From Heterobilharzia americana (lineage: Eukaryota; Platyhelminthes; Trematoda; Strigeidida; Schistosomatidae), in NCBI GenBank assembly GCA_944470555.2, contig OX104134.1, positions 11,263,248 through 11,327,247 of the forward strand: 64,000 nt of DNA, in the 5' to 3' direction. The notes beneath the pieces were generated by a model. It saw only the letters and a list, made by a program, of their open reading frames with translations, searched no databases and was not told the DNA's origin. The first letter of the stretch is position 1. Each line of letters opens with the position of its first letter. The position numbers and the translations under genes were made by a program. Positions 52,101 to 57,600 of this stretch are shown one piece after another.

Positions 52101-52882
52101 CTTACAAAAGATGTACAGTGAGACTACATTATAGTATGTAGTATGGCGGGGAGATTCAAGAGTTCTGGATATGGGAAGACTAGGTCATTTCAGAGTCCGG
52201 TTTTAACTGCTTACTCAGCCAAATATAAATTTCATTTACTGAGCGTCCAGGAAGATTGTACCGGACTTTAAACACGAAAATAGGTAATAAAAGTGAAAAC
52301 ACAAGCCGTTCTAGAGCCTAAGTATGAGAACTTACTATCTGTCCGTTCAGTTCTTTTATATTTAGTGCACAAAGACCGCAAGCTTCAACGGAATCTGATG
52401 CAGTCATGAGAAGATCTTCAACCGGACCCAAGTTTCCTGGAGAAGCCTGATAGTGAGCTAACAAACAAAAGCCACATACCTTCAGTTTTAAGCTCCATTC
52501 GTTATCTCTGCCACACTTGGTATTCGAACAGTATATTTCAACGCGATACTGCCTCCTTAGAAGAAAATGTCTAAGAAAGTCGCTGTTCTGTTTTTTAACT
52601 GTAATATACGACAGGCTTGACTTTCCCTTTGAATAACGTTTCACAAGAGATGGGTTTTTGAAATAGTCCTTCGCCACCAATACAGCATCAGTGTCATGAA
52701 GAGTCATTATTTCCTAAAATGTAAGCTCCGAACGTGATATCTTACTCCTCTTTCGAAACATCTTAAGGTTGTATGAGGTTTCTGAATTTTGATATGCGCA
52801 ATATGAAAAATAGAAGCCTTACGGGTCCAAGAGATTTCCAGAAAGTGAAGAACTCATCCTCAGCTGAAGAAACACCGTACAT
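6280..52882 (-). CDS. MSH2: DNA mismatch repair protein MSH2 (15 exons, 3' part outside window)
   Basis: MutS homologue 2, the common subunit of MutS-alpha and MutS-beta, which bind mispaired or looped DNA in the nucleus and start mismatch repair. Spliced exons give 591 codons collinear with animal MSH2: mismatch-recognition domain (residues about 1-125, with LLRRQYRVEIY and ASPGNLGPVEDLL), connector (about 145-285), core/lever (about 290-430, with RTTQGQRLLAQWLRQPLLD and EDFLRRIPDLQRLGRRLQ), then clamp and lever return (about 430-591, with QKGGVRFRNEKIASLNEDY). Every junction is GT-AG and all phases fit. The start ATG at 52882 is chosen because residues 1-20 align with the MSH2 N-terminus just upstream of the conserved KP-TT-R-F-RG segment. 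The Walker A/B ATPase third is absent from the visible sequence. Introns are 41, 32, 33, 1136, 4768, 7292, 3500, 1317, 5111, 7426, 2804, 1733, 7679 and 1957 nt; the big ones are full of transposons and one holds a nested gene. No disabling change was seen. Identification is by recalled family motifs. Confidence 0.96.
6452..8408. other. MSH2 intron 14
   Basis: AT-rich intronic DNA with short chance open frames only. I see no element, RNA gene or exon in it. Confidence 0.7.
8409..8498 (-). CDS. MSH2: MSH2 exon 14
   Basis: 30 codons: CARKLNLEQNKSIKLET and HGYFMRVTLK, matching AARDLGLDPGKQIKLDS and FGYYFRVTCK. Acceptor TTTGTAG, donor GTGAGT; phase 0 at both ends. Confidence 0.95.
8938..9085 (+). 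repeat. tRNA-related SINE-like repeat, copy 1
   Basis: Shares with 47645-47790 the blocks AACCAGTGGGTCACAGGTTC, the CTTACTGAGGTTTGG type and CTCACATAATAAGTGT. The CAGGTTCAACCC segment resembles a pol III B box. Located in MSH2 intron 13. Confidence 0.5.
9086..10689. other. MSH2 intron 13, unremarkable part
   Basis: AT-rich sequence. A 67-codon open frame at 10154-10357 (plus) ends at a GTGAGT, but I see no family match. Nothing else supportable. Confidence 0.5.
10690..11290 (-). mobile_element. Second-lineage RTE fragment
   Basis: Minus strand remnants of the C-terminal half of an RTE/SR2-like polyprotein: YGCEIWPLKVEGMKRLQ at about 11160-11210 and SNVEVKRSVLGKTGKSIDE at about 11040-11105, followed by a 3' tail similar to 41850-42000 and 47525-47640. 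Broken by stops. Confidence 0.72.
11291..13933. other. MSH2 intron 13, no gene seen
   Basis: AT-rich intronic sequence. Open frames of 60-88 codons on both strands lack recognisable motifs and are treated as chance. Confidence 0.6.
13934..15925 (+). mobile_element. Degenerate RTE copy A (5' end intact, 3' missing, internally deleted)
   Basis: Starts with the same 5' leader as the intact element (CTAGTTAACTAGTT, then GGGAAAGTTGGGCATAGGG). The frame of the endonuclease region is readable with breaks: MKTKVITGTWNVRTMFE at 14202, EVLGICESRW at about 14310, then EHWKSLKGMLKEACITVL and KCGKAAGPDGIPLEAL at about 15780. Stops include TAG at 14631 and TGA at 15136. After the AETSTTD codons (about 15857) it jumps to IEWQSTLP, deleting the first third of the reverse transcriptase, and ends near 15925. 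It lies antisense to MSH2 in intron 13 and is almost identical, stops included, to 31650-33466 on the other strand. Confidence 0.93.
14170..14201. repeat. (CT)n microsatellite in RTE copy A
   Basis: 32-nt CT tract with one CCC interruption immediately before the GATGAAAAC of the endonuclease start. The intact element at 57600 has only TCTCTC here. Confidence 0.95.
16178..16233 (-). CDS. MSH2: MSH2 exon 13 (56 nt)
   Basis: Encodes ELREKLNSLEERIKEEFGR, matching ELREIMNDLEKKMQSTL of the clamp helices. Acceptor ACTAG, donor GTAGGT; ends in phase 0. Confidence 0.9.
16234..17966. other. MSH2 intron 12
   Basis: AT-rich intron; nothing recognised. Confidence 0.65.
17967..18084 (-). CDS. MSH2: MSH2 exon 12
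   Basis: 118 nt: VTDFSQYKEMVESTIDLDYV and NEFIIRADFDDDLR, matching SDFSKFQEMIETTLDMDQV and HEFLVKPSFDPNLSE. The acceptor CATAG is used; a second AG 7 nt further in would open on an in-frame TAA. Donor GTTAGT. Confidence 0.95.
18085..20888. other. MSH2 intron 11
   Basis: AT-rich intron. Chance frames up to 92 codons (19589-19867, minus) match no MSH2 segment or element I recognise. Confidence 0.65.
20889..21005 (-). CDS. MSH2: MSH2 exon 11
   Basis: 39 codons, phase 0 at both ends: DVYRIYQAVIRLPHAISLL to ECLVTPLQ, matching DCYRLYQGINQLPNVIQAL to AVFVTPLTD. Acceptor TTTTCAG, donor GTAAGT. Confidence 0.96.
21006..22700. other. MSH2 intron 10, part upstream of the nested gene
   Basis: No recognisable coding or repeat content apart from the promoter-proximal motifs near 22716. 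Confidence 0.55.
22716..22723 (+). promoter_or_regulatory. Candidate TATA box of the nested prepropeptide gene
   Basis: TATATATA about 95 nt before the chosen start codon, with two ATTGG (reverse CCAAT) motifs at about 22658 and 22690. Position suggests transcription starts near 22745-22755. Inference from motif only. Confidence 0.4.
22818..22929 (+). CDS. Secreted prepropeptide, exon 1 (signal peptide)
   Basis: 37 codons plus 1 nt. Encodes the signal peptide and QDYMWSEYQPSVQSDQ, then donor GTAAGT. Confidence 0.7.
22818..27266 (+). CDS. Secreted prepropeptide, neuropeptide-like, two exons, nested in MSH2 intron 10
   Basis: Exon 1 is 22818-22929, exon 2 is 27037-27266 (TAA at 27264), joined in phase 1 across a 4,107-nt intron (donor GTAAGT, acceptor TTTCAG). 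The 113-residue product starts with a signal peptide (residues 1-21, hydrophobic core YLTLISFVTFLCSTFG). A Lys-Arg pair (41-42) and a KRKR run (61-64) bracket an 18-residue segment, PWTLRDPLNCCLDSARCC, with two Cys pairs (52-53, 59-60) spaced by five residues. An acidic spacer (72-77), an Arg-Arg pair (82-83) and a basic tail follow. This is the layout of a peptide-hormone or neuropeptide precursor cleaved in the secretory pathway; there is no Gly before KRKR, so amidation is not expected. An in-frame ATG at 22779 could add 13 residues, but the signal peptide fits the later start. I do not recognise the family. Confidence 0.75.
22930..27036. other. Intron of the nested prepropeptide gene
   Basis: 4.1 kb, AT-rich. 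Open frames such as 23030-23329 and 23667-23930 show no recognised motif. No transposon identified here, unlike most other MSH2 introns. Confidence 0.55.
27037..27266 (+). CDS. Secreted prepropeptide, exon 2 (cysteine-doublet core)
   Basis: 2 nt, 75 codons and a stop. Preceded by AATTTCAG. Carries both dibasic sites and the CC-x5-CC core; ends RKFFQERIRRD. Confidence 0.78.
27311..27316 (+). terminator. Polyadenylation signal of the nested prepropeptide gene
   Basis: AATAAA 45 nt after the stop codon of exon 2. Confidence 0.6.
27320..28431. other. MSH2 intron 10, 5'-proximal part
   Basis: Between the poly(A) signal of the nested gene and the MSH2 exon 10 donor; nothing recognised. Confidence 0.55.
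28432..28571 (-). CDS. MSH2: MSH2 exon 10
   Basis: 140 nt encoding ERLDLVESLVEETCLRRGLN and EDFLRRIPDLQRLGRRL, matching ERLNLVEAFVEDAELRQTL and EDLLRRFPDLNRLAKKF. Acceptor ATATCAG, donor GTTAGT; ends in phase 0. Confidence 0.97.
29060..29900 (-). mobile_element. Second-lineage RTE fragment (central reverse transcriptase)
   Basis: Minus strand encodes CNNHNGISLTNIVSVVI and NQSGFRPNEGTS, equivalent to the RGISLTNIASKIL and NQAGFRPGRG boxes of RTE reverse transcriptases. Further left are remnants of the LRGGHLVDLEYADD region (YSLEVTWLI at about 29140-29170). Disabled by stops. In MSH2 intron 9. Confidence 0.75.
31353..31412. repeat. (AGCC)15 microsatellite in RTE copy B
   Basis: 60 nt of perfect AGCC. 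The matching place in the intact element (about 55848) reads GAAGCCTGCCTGTTCC, with no repeat. It generates artefactual AGWL-repeat frames. Confidence 0.98.
31597..31616. repeat. (TTCC)5 microsatellite in RTE copy B
   Basis: Five TTCC units where the intact element (about 56035) has two. Confidence 0.9.
32136..32220. repeat. (CTGCA)17 pentanucleotide repeat in RTE copy B
   Basis: 85 nt of perfect CTGCA. Copy A has three units of the complement at 15335-15349, and the intact element has a single TGCACT at about 56550. Confidence 0.98.
33683..33793 (-). CDS. MSH2: MSH2 exon 9 (core domain)
   Basis: 111 nt encoding TLNNCRTTQGQRLLAQWL and RQPLLDKAKI, the MutS-family [21 protein letters not shown] signature. 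Acceptor TTCTTAG, donor GTATGT. Its final G joins exon 10's AG to give Glu. Confidence 0.97.
33900..34098. other. MSH2 intron 8 sequence, possibly repeat-derived
   Basis: The stretch at 33905-34020 resembles an antisense tRNA-like SINE (GTTGAGCTAGTTTCATG, GATTCAAACC), but no second copy in the window confirms it. Confidence 0.25.
34099..34150. repeat. (AT)26 microsatellite
   Basis: 52 nt of perfect AT in MSH2 intron 8. Confidence 0.98.
34151..35110. other. MSH2 intron 8, 3' part
   Basis: Nothing recognised. Confidence 0.6.
35111..35231 (-). CDS. MSH2: MSH2 exon 8
   Basis: 121 nt, 40 codons plus 1 nt. Contains AFTLETFSLETHVRLDSAA and CRALHLLPG, matching FELTTFDFSQYMKLDIAA and VRALNLFQG. Acceptor CTTTAG, donor GTGAGT. 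Confidence 0.95.
35232..36239. other. MSH2 intron 7, 3' part
   Basis: AT-rich; nothing recognised. Confidence 0.6.
36240..37700 (-). mobile_element. Penelope-like retroelement (RT plus GIY-YIG endonuclease), decayed
   Basis: Minus strand: IPEFNLEKLLLRCTSNVHF, YYRQVDRITMGSPLGPILAD and HDRYVDNTFNI at 37280-37028 are Penelope-type reverse transcriptase boxes; the catalytic YVDD reads YVDN. MLNFLGVLLSRRGDGSL follows at about 36900-36950. CSCGDSCFGRTTRQPNQRI at about 36390-36450 is the GIY-YIG endonuclease region, then DKMKAFKVIHRIPPNLS near 36270. Several stops. Located in MSH2 intron 7, same strand. Confidence 0.85.
37870..38230 (+). mobile_element. Second-lineage RTE fragment
   Basis: Plus strand remnants TVRFVLLYGLNIVV (from the AVRSVLLYGCETWPL box) and, further on, the EEDRFDEKAVNINRVRWLGY type region near 38145-38205. 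Heavily mutated. Confidence 0.6.
38231..38731. other. MSH2 intron 7, 5' part
   Basis: Nothing recognised between the RTE fragment and exon 7. Confidence 0.6.
38732..38787 (-). CDS. MSH2: MSH2 exon 7 (56 nt)
   Basis: Encodes LLLTGALTCLSAIINFLD, matching AVSSLSAVIKFLELL of animal MSH2. Acceptor TTTTTCAG, donor GTAAGT; begins with 2 nt completing a Glu codon and ends in phase 0. Confidence 0.93.
38788..39899. other. MSH2 intron 6, 3' part
   Basis: An 83-codon minus frame at 39465-39716 (rich in Ser/Thr/Gln) has no recognised motif. It may belong to the adjacent element. Confidence 0.4.
39900..40620 (+). mobile_element. Second-lineage RTE fragment (C-terminus)
   Basis: Plus strand: RIKKDWLAFANLRHLWR spans about 39975-40030 (with shifts), then RVLDTRGNSINEVVKLHRLR and LLQHVLFAEAGLGWKKFEDG at 40210-40360, matching the RVLGREGRSIDEVVNLHRLR and FAEAGSGWKK tail of RTE proteins. 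Confidence 0.75.
41060..41190 (-). mobile_element. Hammerhead SINE fragment, antisense copy
   Basis: The minus strand reads GAGGAGTCCCATACTAGGAC then GAAA and the GTCCAGTGCTCC flank, the body of the schistosome hammerhead-bearing SINE. Stem II (GTCC/GGAC) is perfect; the core CTGAGGA reads CCGAGGA (41183-41189). The tRNA-like head is absent. Confidence 0.7.
41199..41400 (+). mobile_element. tRNA-derived SINE carrying a decayed hammerhead ribozyme
   Basis: The head ATGGCTCAATGGTAACGCG (pol III A-box like) and AGATTTAATCCCTG (B-box like) are followed by core CTGAGAA at 41290-41296, stem II GTC...GAC (41297-41311) and GAAA at 41312-41315. GGCCGT (41232-41237) is placed to form stem III with the strand after GAAA, where the expected ACGGCC reads ACAACT. 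G8 of the core is A. This matches the family in which hammerheads were described in schistosomes; this copy should be inactive. Stem I was not worked out. Confidence 0.75.
41760..43470 (-). mobile_element. Second-lineage RTE fragment (RT to 3' end)
   Basis: Longest relic of this lineage. The minus strand shows KGEKSSCDNYRGCSLTNIAS at about 43140-43200, the LLRGGHLVDLEYADD region at about 42680-42730, CETYPLKVE-type remnants near 42290, and a 3' tail like 10730-10860. Riddled with stops. Confidence 0.78.
43471..44829. other. MSH2 intron 6, central part
   Basis: Probably more old element sequence, but I recognise no motif. Open frames at 43840-44098 and 44555-44875 show nothing specific. Confidence 0.4.
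44830..45260 (-). mobile_element. Second-lineage RTE fragment, short and very degraded
   Basis: Nucleotide blocks shared with 42160-42500, for example GCCTACTACAGCTGATGCAA and GATAGGTAGTCGGATATC. Confidence 0.45.
46080..46175 (-). CDS. MSH2: MSH2 exon 6
   Basis: 96 nt (2 + 31 codons + 1). Encodes EFSHTNTVQDLNHLL and NVSVMYEK, aligning with ADFSTKDIYQDLNRLL and NSAVLPEM of animal MSH2. Acceptor CTTTAG, donor GTAACA. The phase joins exon 5 (phase 1) to exon 7 exactly. Confidence 0.92.
46176..47419. other. MSH2 intron 5, 3' part
   Basis: AT-rich; nothing recognised. Confidence 0.55.
47420..48660 (-). mobile_element. Second-lineage RTE fragment (RT to 3' end)
   Basis: Minus strand: VRAYRELxFGLTTASVHQGC and LSAPFLFNCVLDLLVHI at about 48325-48440 (the RQGCPLSPFLFNFVVD box), then the YGxExWPL and EVRxxVLG region near 48050-48180 and the common 3' tail. 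A SINE-like repeat sits inside at 47645-47790. Confidence 0.75.
47645..47790 (+). repeat. tRNA-related SINE-like repeat, copy 2
   Basis: Matches 8938-9085 (AACCAGTGGGTCACGGGTTC, CTCACATAATAAGTGT). It interrupts the 3' tail of the surrounding RTE relic, so it inserted later. Confidence 0.55.
48700..48900 (+). mobile_element. Second-lineage RTE fragment
   Basis: Plus strand encodes NFEVRRKVLG, a stop, then EGKSVDEIVNLRKALI, from the EVRRRVLG and EVVNLHRLRW tail. It is oriented opposite to the relic ending at 48660. Confidence 0.65.
48901..50943. other. MSH2 intron 5, 5' part
   Basis: Contains a 133-codon minus frame (48907-49308) and a 92-codon minus frame (49355-49633) whose GC content is above the intron average; they may be an unrecognised element. 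No family could be assigned. Confidence 0.35.
50944..51199 (-). CDS. MSH2: MSH2 exon 5 (connector domain)
   Basis: 85 codons plus 1 nt. Contains FLVGEFVDSVHLANLETAL and ARECLIPVG, matching the VGVGYVDS, NLEALL and KECVLPGG positions of animal MSH2. The reading frame stays open 50 nt beyond the end, but the strong donor GTAAGT at 50943 is the one whose phase fits exon 6. Confidence 0.93.
51200..52335. other. MSH2 intron 4
   Basis: 1.1 kb, AT-rich; nothing recognised beyond a polypyrimidine tract and CAG acceptor before exon 5. Confidence 0.65.
52336..52446 (-). CDS. MSH2: MSH2 exon 4
   Basis: 37 codons from ASPGNLGPVEDLL to IKELNGQI, phase 0 at both ends, donor GTAAGT. It continues the domain I sequence directly after exon 3 once a 33-nt intron (52447-52479) is removed. 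Confidence 0.95.
52447..52479 (-). other. 33-nt micro-intron (MSH2 intron 3)
   Basis: GTATGT at the 5' end and ATCAG at the 3' end. Removal joins LKLK to ASPGNL exactly as in other MSH2 proteins. The intron is a multiple of three and has no stop, so retention would add 11 residues (VCGFCLLAHYQ) in frame. Introns 1 (52782-52822, 41 nt) and 2 (52714-52745, 32 nt) are similarly small. Confidence 0.88.
52480..52713 (-). CDS. MSH2: MSH2 exon 3 (mismatch-recognition domain)
   Basis: 78 codons from EIMTLHDTDAVLVAKDYF to NEWSLKLK, phase 0 at both ends. Contains the hallmark RRQYRVEIY strand of MSH2 domain I. Acceptor TTTTAG, donor GTATGT. Confidence 0.95.
52746..52781 (-). CDS. MSH2: MSH2 exon 2 (36-nt micro-exon)
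   Basis: 36 nt encoding KPHTTLRCFERG, which matches the conserved KPTTTVRLFDRG of animal MSH2. Acceptor TTCAG, donor GTAAG, phase 0 at both ends. It is separated from exon 1 by a 41-nt intron and from exon 3 by a 32-nt intron. Confidence 0.9.
52823..52882 (-). CDS. MSH2: MSH2 exon 1
   Basis: 60 nt, 20 codons, starting MYGVSSAEDEFFTFWKSLGP and ending at donor GTAAGG. The EFFTFW stretch matches the F-x-FF segment that opens MSH2. Ends in phase 0. Confidence 0.85.
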
Positions 52883-53464
52883 AGTCAGAAATTACAGAGC
52901 GCGCATCAAAGTGTTGCTTGTAGTTCTTGTGCTCAAGTTGAAGTAGAATACAATGTCCAATATCTCCTTACGAGCTAATGTATACCAGTTGATTTCTTCG
53001 CACTCGCTTCTAGTTCTTGCGGAACGGCTCCACGTTTTTGGTGGACTCCGATCCAGTAGGTTTACTCACTCGTCTGCTGGAGCTCGGATTAGCCTGACGG
53101 GCTGTTGGGTGTTTTGTACGGATTGTGTGGTTTTTCCAAGGACTGTGGTGCTGGTGTGTTCCTTAAGTGTCATACCACCAGATAGTTGTTTGGACTAGTT
53201 GCAAAAAGAAGATAGAAAAGGTGTACAGTAAAATCAAAGGAGACGAAGTGCGTAGAAAAAGAAACAAATAACAGCAAAGTGAAGGGAAGCGTAACGGGAG
53301 GGAAGGAGAAACCTAAGTAGATTTGTGGGAGATAATTGATAAAGAGAACTTTCAATAGGCAGTGAAAGAACATAGAGTCATGGCGAAGAGAAGGAACCAG
53401 TAAGATTATGGGATGGGTTATGGGAACAGAGACAGTAATACTATTAATAGGTGTTTTAGGATTT
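52883..53464. other. Upstream region of MSH2
   Basis: Expected to hold the MSH2 promoter. No TATA box stands out. From about 52960 the sequence is less AT-rich and looks repeat-derived, so the native promoter may be very short. Confidence 0.4.
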
Positions 53465-53790
53465 GTCCTGGTGCGAACTTGACAGACGCAAAGACCAATC
53501 ACTAATTATTCGGACTTGTTATATACCCACGAATACGAGACCAAGGAAGAACACGATAGCGTAGTCGGATGGAATAGTGTATTTGGATGGTTATGCCAAA
53601 ATACTGATGCGTTACAACTAACTGGCTAGAGAGTCGAATACGAGCAATGCAACGTAACACGACAGCGTGCCAAATGGCGAGGATGCTTGACCGAGTGCCT
53701 TCAGCTTAGCGAGTCCAGTTAAACTATCAGGGTCAGCATCGATGTCGAAAGTCGTCAAACCCCAGGCTATTGATTTTGGGGAAGTGTGTG
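53465..53790. repeat. Dispersed repeat, possible solo LTR, copy 2
   Basis: Partner of 4895-5240 in the same orientation. A 122-codon minus frame (53865-54233) next to it has no counterpart at the first copy and no recognised motif. Confidence 0.55.
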
Positions 53791-54616
53791 ACGCTACAAT
53801 GTTATCTGGAGATGTCTAAAGGGAAGTATGAAGTTGTGTCACGTTTGCGATGATAGTGGGGTTACTACAAATTCTGCAACGAGTTGGGTGTGCTGAGTTG
53901 TACGAACCTAGTCCTTATCCCGGCTGCACGAGCGAAAACCATGCGTCGCTGCGTGACTGTCCAACCGCTCTTTGGGGCTGTCAACAGACTAGGCAGTAGC
54001 AATCTCTGCAGACAATGAGTTCCAGTGGCCAGTGAGGGTTTTGTACCATCAAAAGTGGCAACATGAGAAAGTGAGACGTTATGTTGTTCAGTTTTGAGCC
54101 GAACATCCTTTCTATTTCGGACTGACTTATAACTTTGTCTCATCTCTGGCCTTACACTTTTGAGATAGAGATAATGTGAGAGGGAAGGTAGACCAAGTAA
54201 TCTAATTTTCCACTGTAATTCCTGTCTGCGCATGCCGCAGAAGGCATCGATGTCGAAGTAACGTAAAGCGATATTTTTAAGTTTGTTCTGATGATGAAGA
54301 AAAAGAATTCTGTTTGGTAAATAAAAGCAAACAAGAGGGAGTTGATTGGAATTAATATAGGATCATGAGGTTTATGGACCGTGACCGCAGATTCAAGATG
54401 GTGATTTCTAACGACTGTTATTCAGTGACAGCTAACTGCCAAAGCAGTAGCCTAGGTCTCGGTGGGACTGAACGTTGATTCTAACCCCGGCAGTATAGAC
54501 GAACTTATTAAGCTGAAGGCGCAAGGTCATGAGTTGAAGCGATTTGGTACGTTGTGTGGATAGCCGTTCCTCTGGAAAAATGTCGTCAAATAGTTTTCTT
54601 CATTTCCCTGTAGGAC

Positions 54617-54630
54617 TACTATACTACACT
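54617..54630. repeat. Target-site duplication of the intact RTE element, left copy
   Basis: TACTATACTACACT, identical to 57849-57862 on the other side of the element. Confidence 0.92.
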
Positions 54631-57600
54631 ATTATTATTATTATTATTATTAGTCCCTTGGGTTCCTAGTGGAACATAGGGCTTCAGTAGCACGCCTCCA
54701 GTGACCTCTGTTCTCTGAGATCTTTTGAACCTGGTCCCACGACAGCCCAGAAGCTCTCATTTCCTGCTCGCACGACCTCCTCCATGTCACCCTCGGACGT
54801 CCAACTCGTCGCTTCCCATGGGGATTCCACTCGAGGGCCTGACGCGTGATGTCCTCAGTCGGCCTTCTCAGTGCATGGCCAATCCATCTCCACTTCTTCC
54901 TGCATATTTGTTGCGTGATAGGTTCTTGGTTGGTTCGTTCCCAGAGTTCCTTGTTGCTTATTTTTTCTGGCCATCTGATCTTCAGCAGCGAGCGTAAGCA
55001 GTTGTTGATGAATGTCTGTAGTTTATTGGAAATACCTTTCGTGACGCGCCAAGTCTCTGAGCCATACAAGAGCACTGACTTGACGTTGGTGTTGAAAATC
55101 CGTATCTTGTTCCGCATGCTGAGTGCAGAAGATCTCCACACTGGTTTCAGGCTAATGAACGCCTGTCTTGCTTTTCCGATTCTGACTTTGACGTCCTCGT
55201 CCGTCCCGCCTGTAGTTGAAACAGTGCTTCCTAGATAAGTGAAGGAGGTTACTTCCTTTAAGTTTCTCCCGTTGACGGTGATTGGAGTTTGTTGTTGTTG
55301 TTGTTGATGGTGGTGGTGCGGTATCTTCATCACTTCTGTCTTCTCTATATTCACCTGAAGTCCCGTCTTCGCTGCCTCTTCTATCAACTTGTTAGTTTTT
55401 GCCTGCAGATCTTCAAGTTTATGTGACATTAGGCATAAGTCATCGGCGAAATCCAAGTCTTCTAGGTTCTTTTCCGTCGTCCAGTGTATCCCCCTCTTCT
55501 CGCTGCCTACTGTTTGCTGCATGATCCAGTCCACCACAATCAAGAATATCATGGGGGATAGTAGGCAACCTTGTTTCACTCCTGTCTTCACTTCAAAGGC
55601 ATCACTGAGCTTCCCATTGTGGATTACTTGGCATGTGGCATCTTCATATAGTTGTTGAATGAGGCGGATAAAGGTTTGCGGTACTCCGTAGTATTGAAGC
55701 AGTTTCCAAATTACTTCTCGGTCGACGCTGTCAAAGGCCTTCTCAAAGTCGATGAAGTTGAGGTAGAGAGGTGATTGCCATTCTATGCTCTGTTCTATGA
55801 TGATACGAAGCGTTGCAATTTGGTCTGCACATGATTTGTACTTCCTGAAGCCTGCCTGTTCCGGTCGTAGTTTTGAATCCAGTGCATCCCTTAGCCTCTC
55901 CAGGATGATGCGGCTTAATATTTTACTTGGGGTGGACAGGAGAGTGATTCCGCGCCAGTTCTTGCAAGCACTGAGGTCTCCCTTCTTCGGCAGTTTGACA
56001 AGGTAACCCTTCTTCCAATCGTCAGGTACCTTCTCTTCCTTCCACACCTTCTGCAATAGTGGTGTGAGCATGGCCGCTGTTGTCTCTGCATCTGTTCTCA
56101 GTGCTTCTGGCGGTATTCCATCTGGTCCTGCTGCTTTCCCGCATTTCAGTAGCTTTATGGCGTTCAGGACTTCCATTTTCGTTGGGGGATTTATGTTCAC
56201 TTGTAGTTCAGCGGCTGCAGGTGGTATTTCTGGACGAAGTGCAGGTGGTGGTCGATTCAAGAGCTTCTTGAAGTGGTCGGCCCATCGTTTCCTCTGTTTC
56301 TCTTCTTTTGTAATTAAATTTCCTTCTTCATCTTTTATTGGTTTCATCTGTGTTGGTCTCTTCCCTGATAGCAACCTGGTTATTTGATACAATGTCGTCA
56401 GGTCTCTCTTACCTGCAGCCTGTTCTGCTTCACTTGCCAGTGTTTCGTAGAAGTGTCTTTTGTCTTTGCGTGCACTCTTCTTCACTTCTTTGTCCAGTGT
56501 TTTATACATTGTGCTCAGTTCCTCTTGTCGTTGAGCATCCTTGCACTGGTTTATCTTCTGCTTCACCATCCTCCTCTCCTCTATCAGCTTCCAGGTATCC
56601 GTCGAGATCCATTCCTTGTCTTCCTTCTTCCTTCCTAATACTGTTGTGCAGGTTTCTTTCCACATAGCTTTCAAAGACTTCCAGTGTTCTTCCACACAGG
56701 TTTCTTCAGGGATGTTGCTCGATGTCTCCCATTTTGTCTTGATGGCTGCCTTGAAGATCTCCTTTGTAGTTTCATCCTTCAGTTTCCGAGTGTTGTACTT
56801 GAATTGAGGTCTATCACCAGCTTCCTTGAAGGCTTTTAACTTGATTTGGAAGGTTCCTTGCACTAGGTAGTGGTCTGAACCTACATCTGCTCCTCTTCTT
56901 GACCTTGTGTTAAGTAGACTGCGTCTCCATTTTCTTGAGATTGAGATAAAGTCGATTTGATTTTTAGTGTGTCCATCTGGTGAAATCCATGTCGCTTTGT
57001 GGATATCTTTGTGCCTGAACACACTGCCTCCAATCACCAAATCGTTGAATGCGCAGAATTCTGCAAACAATTCTCCATTCTCATTCATTTCACCTAGTGC
57101 CTCTCGACCCATGGTTAGTTCTCTTCCCGTGTTGTCCCCTCCCAGTTTGGCATTCATGTCGCCCATCAGAATTTTGATATCGCCAACTGACGTCTTGTCC
57201 AGTGTTGATTGAAGTTGTCTGTAGAAATCCTCCTTTTTCTCTTGCTCTGCATTATTTGTAGGTGCATAACATTGTATGATTGTGACCTTTCTTCCTTTTG
57301 AGTTGAATCTTGCTGTCATGATCCTGGAGGAGATTGGTTCCCACTGCATGAGAGCCTTCGATGCTCTTGAGGACATCATGATAGCCACTCCCTCAGTGTG
57401 CTCGTGGTTGGCGTCTGGGTGACCGGAGTAGATTATTGATTCTCCAGTTGACAGTTTGGAGAGTCCACTCCCATTCCATCTGCTTTCGCAAATCCCAAGC
57501 ACTTCGATGTTATACCTTCTCATCTCCCTTGCAATCTGGGCTGCCTTACTGGGTTCAAACATCGTGCGGACATTCCATGTCCCCACGTTTACTTTCGCTT

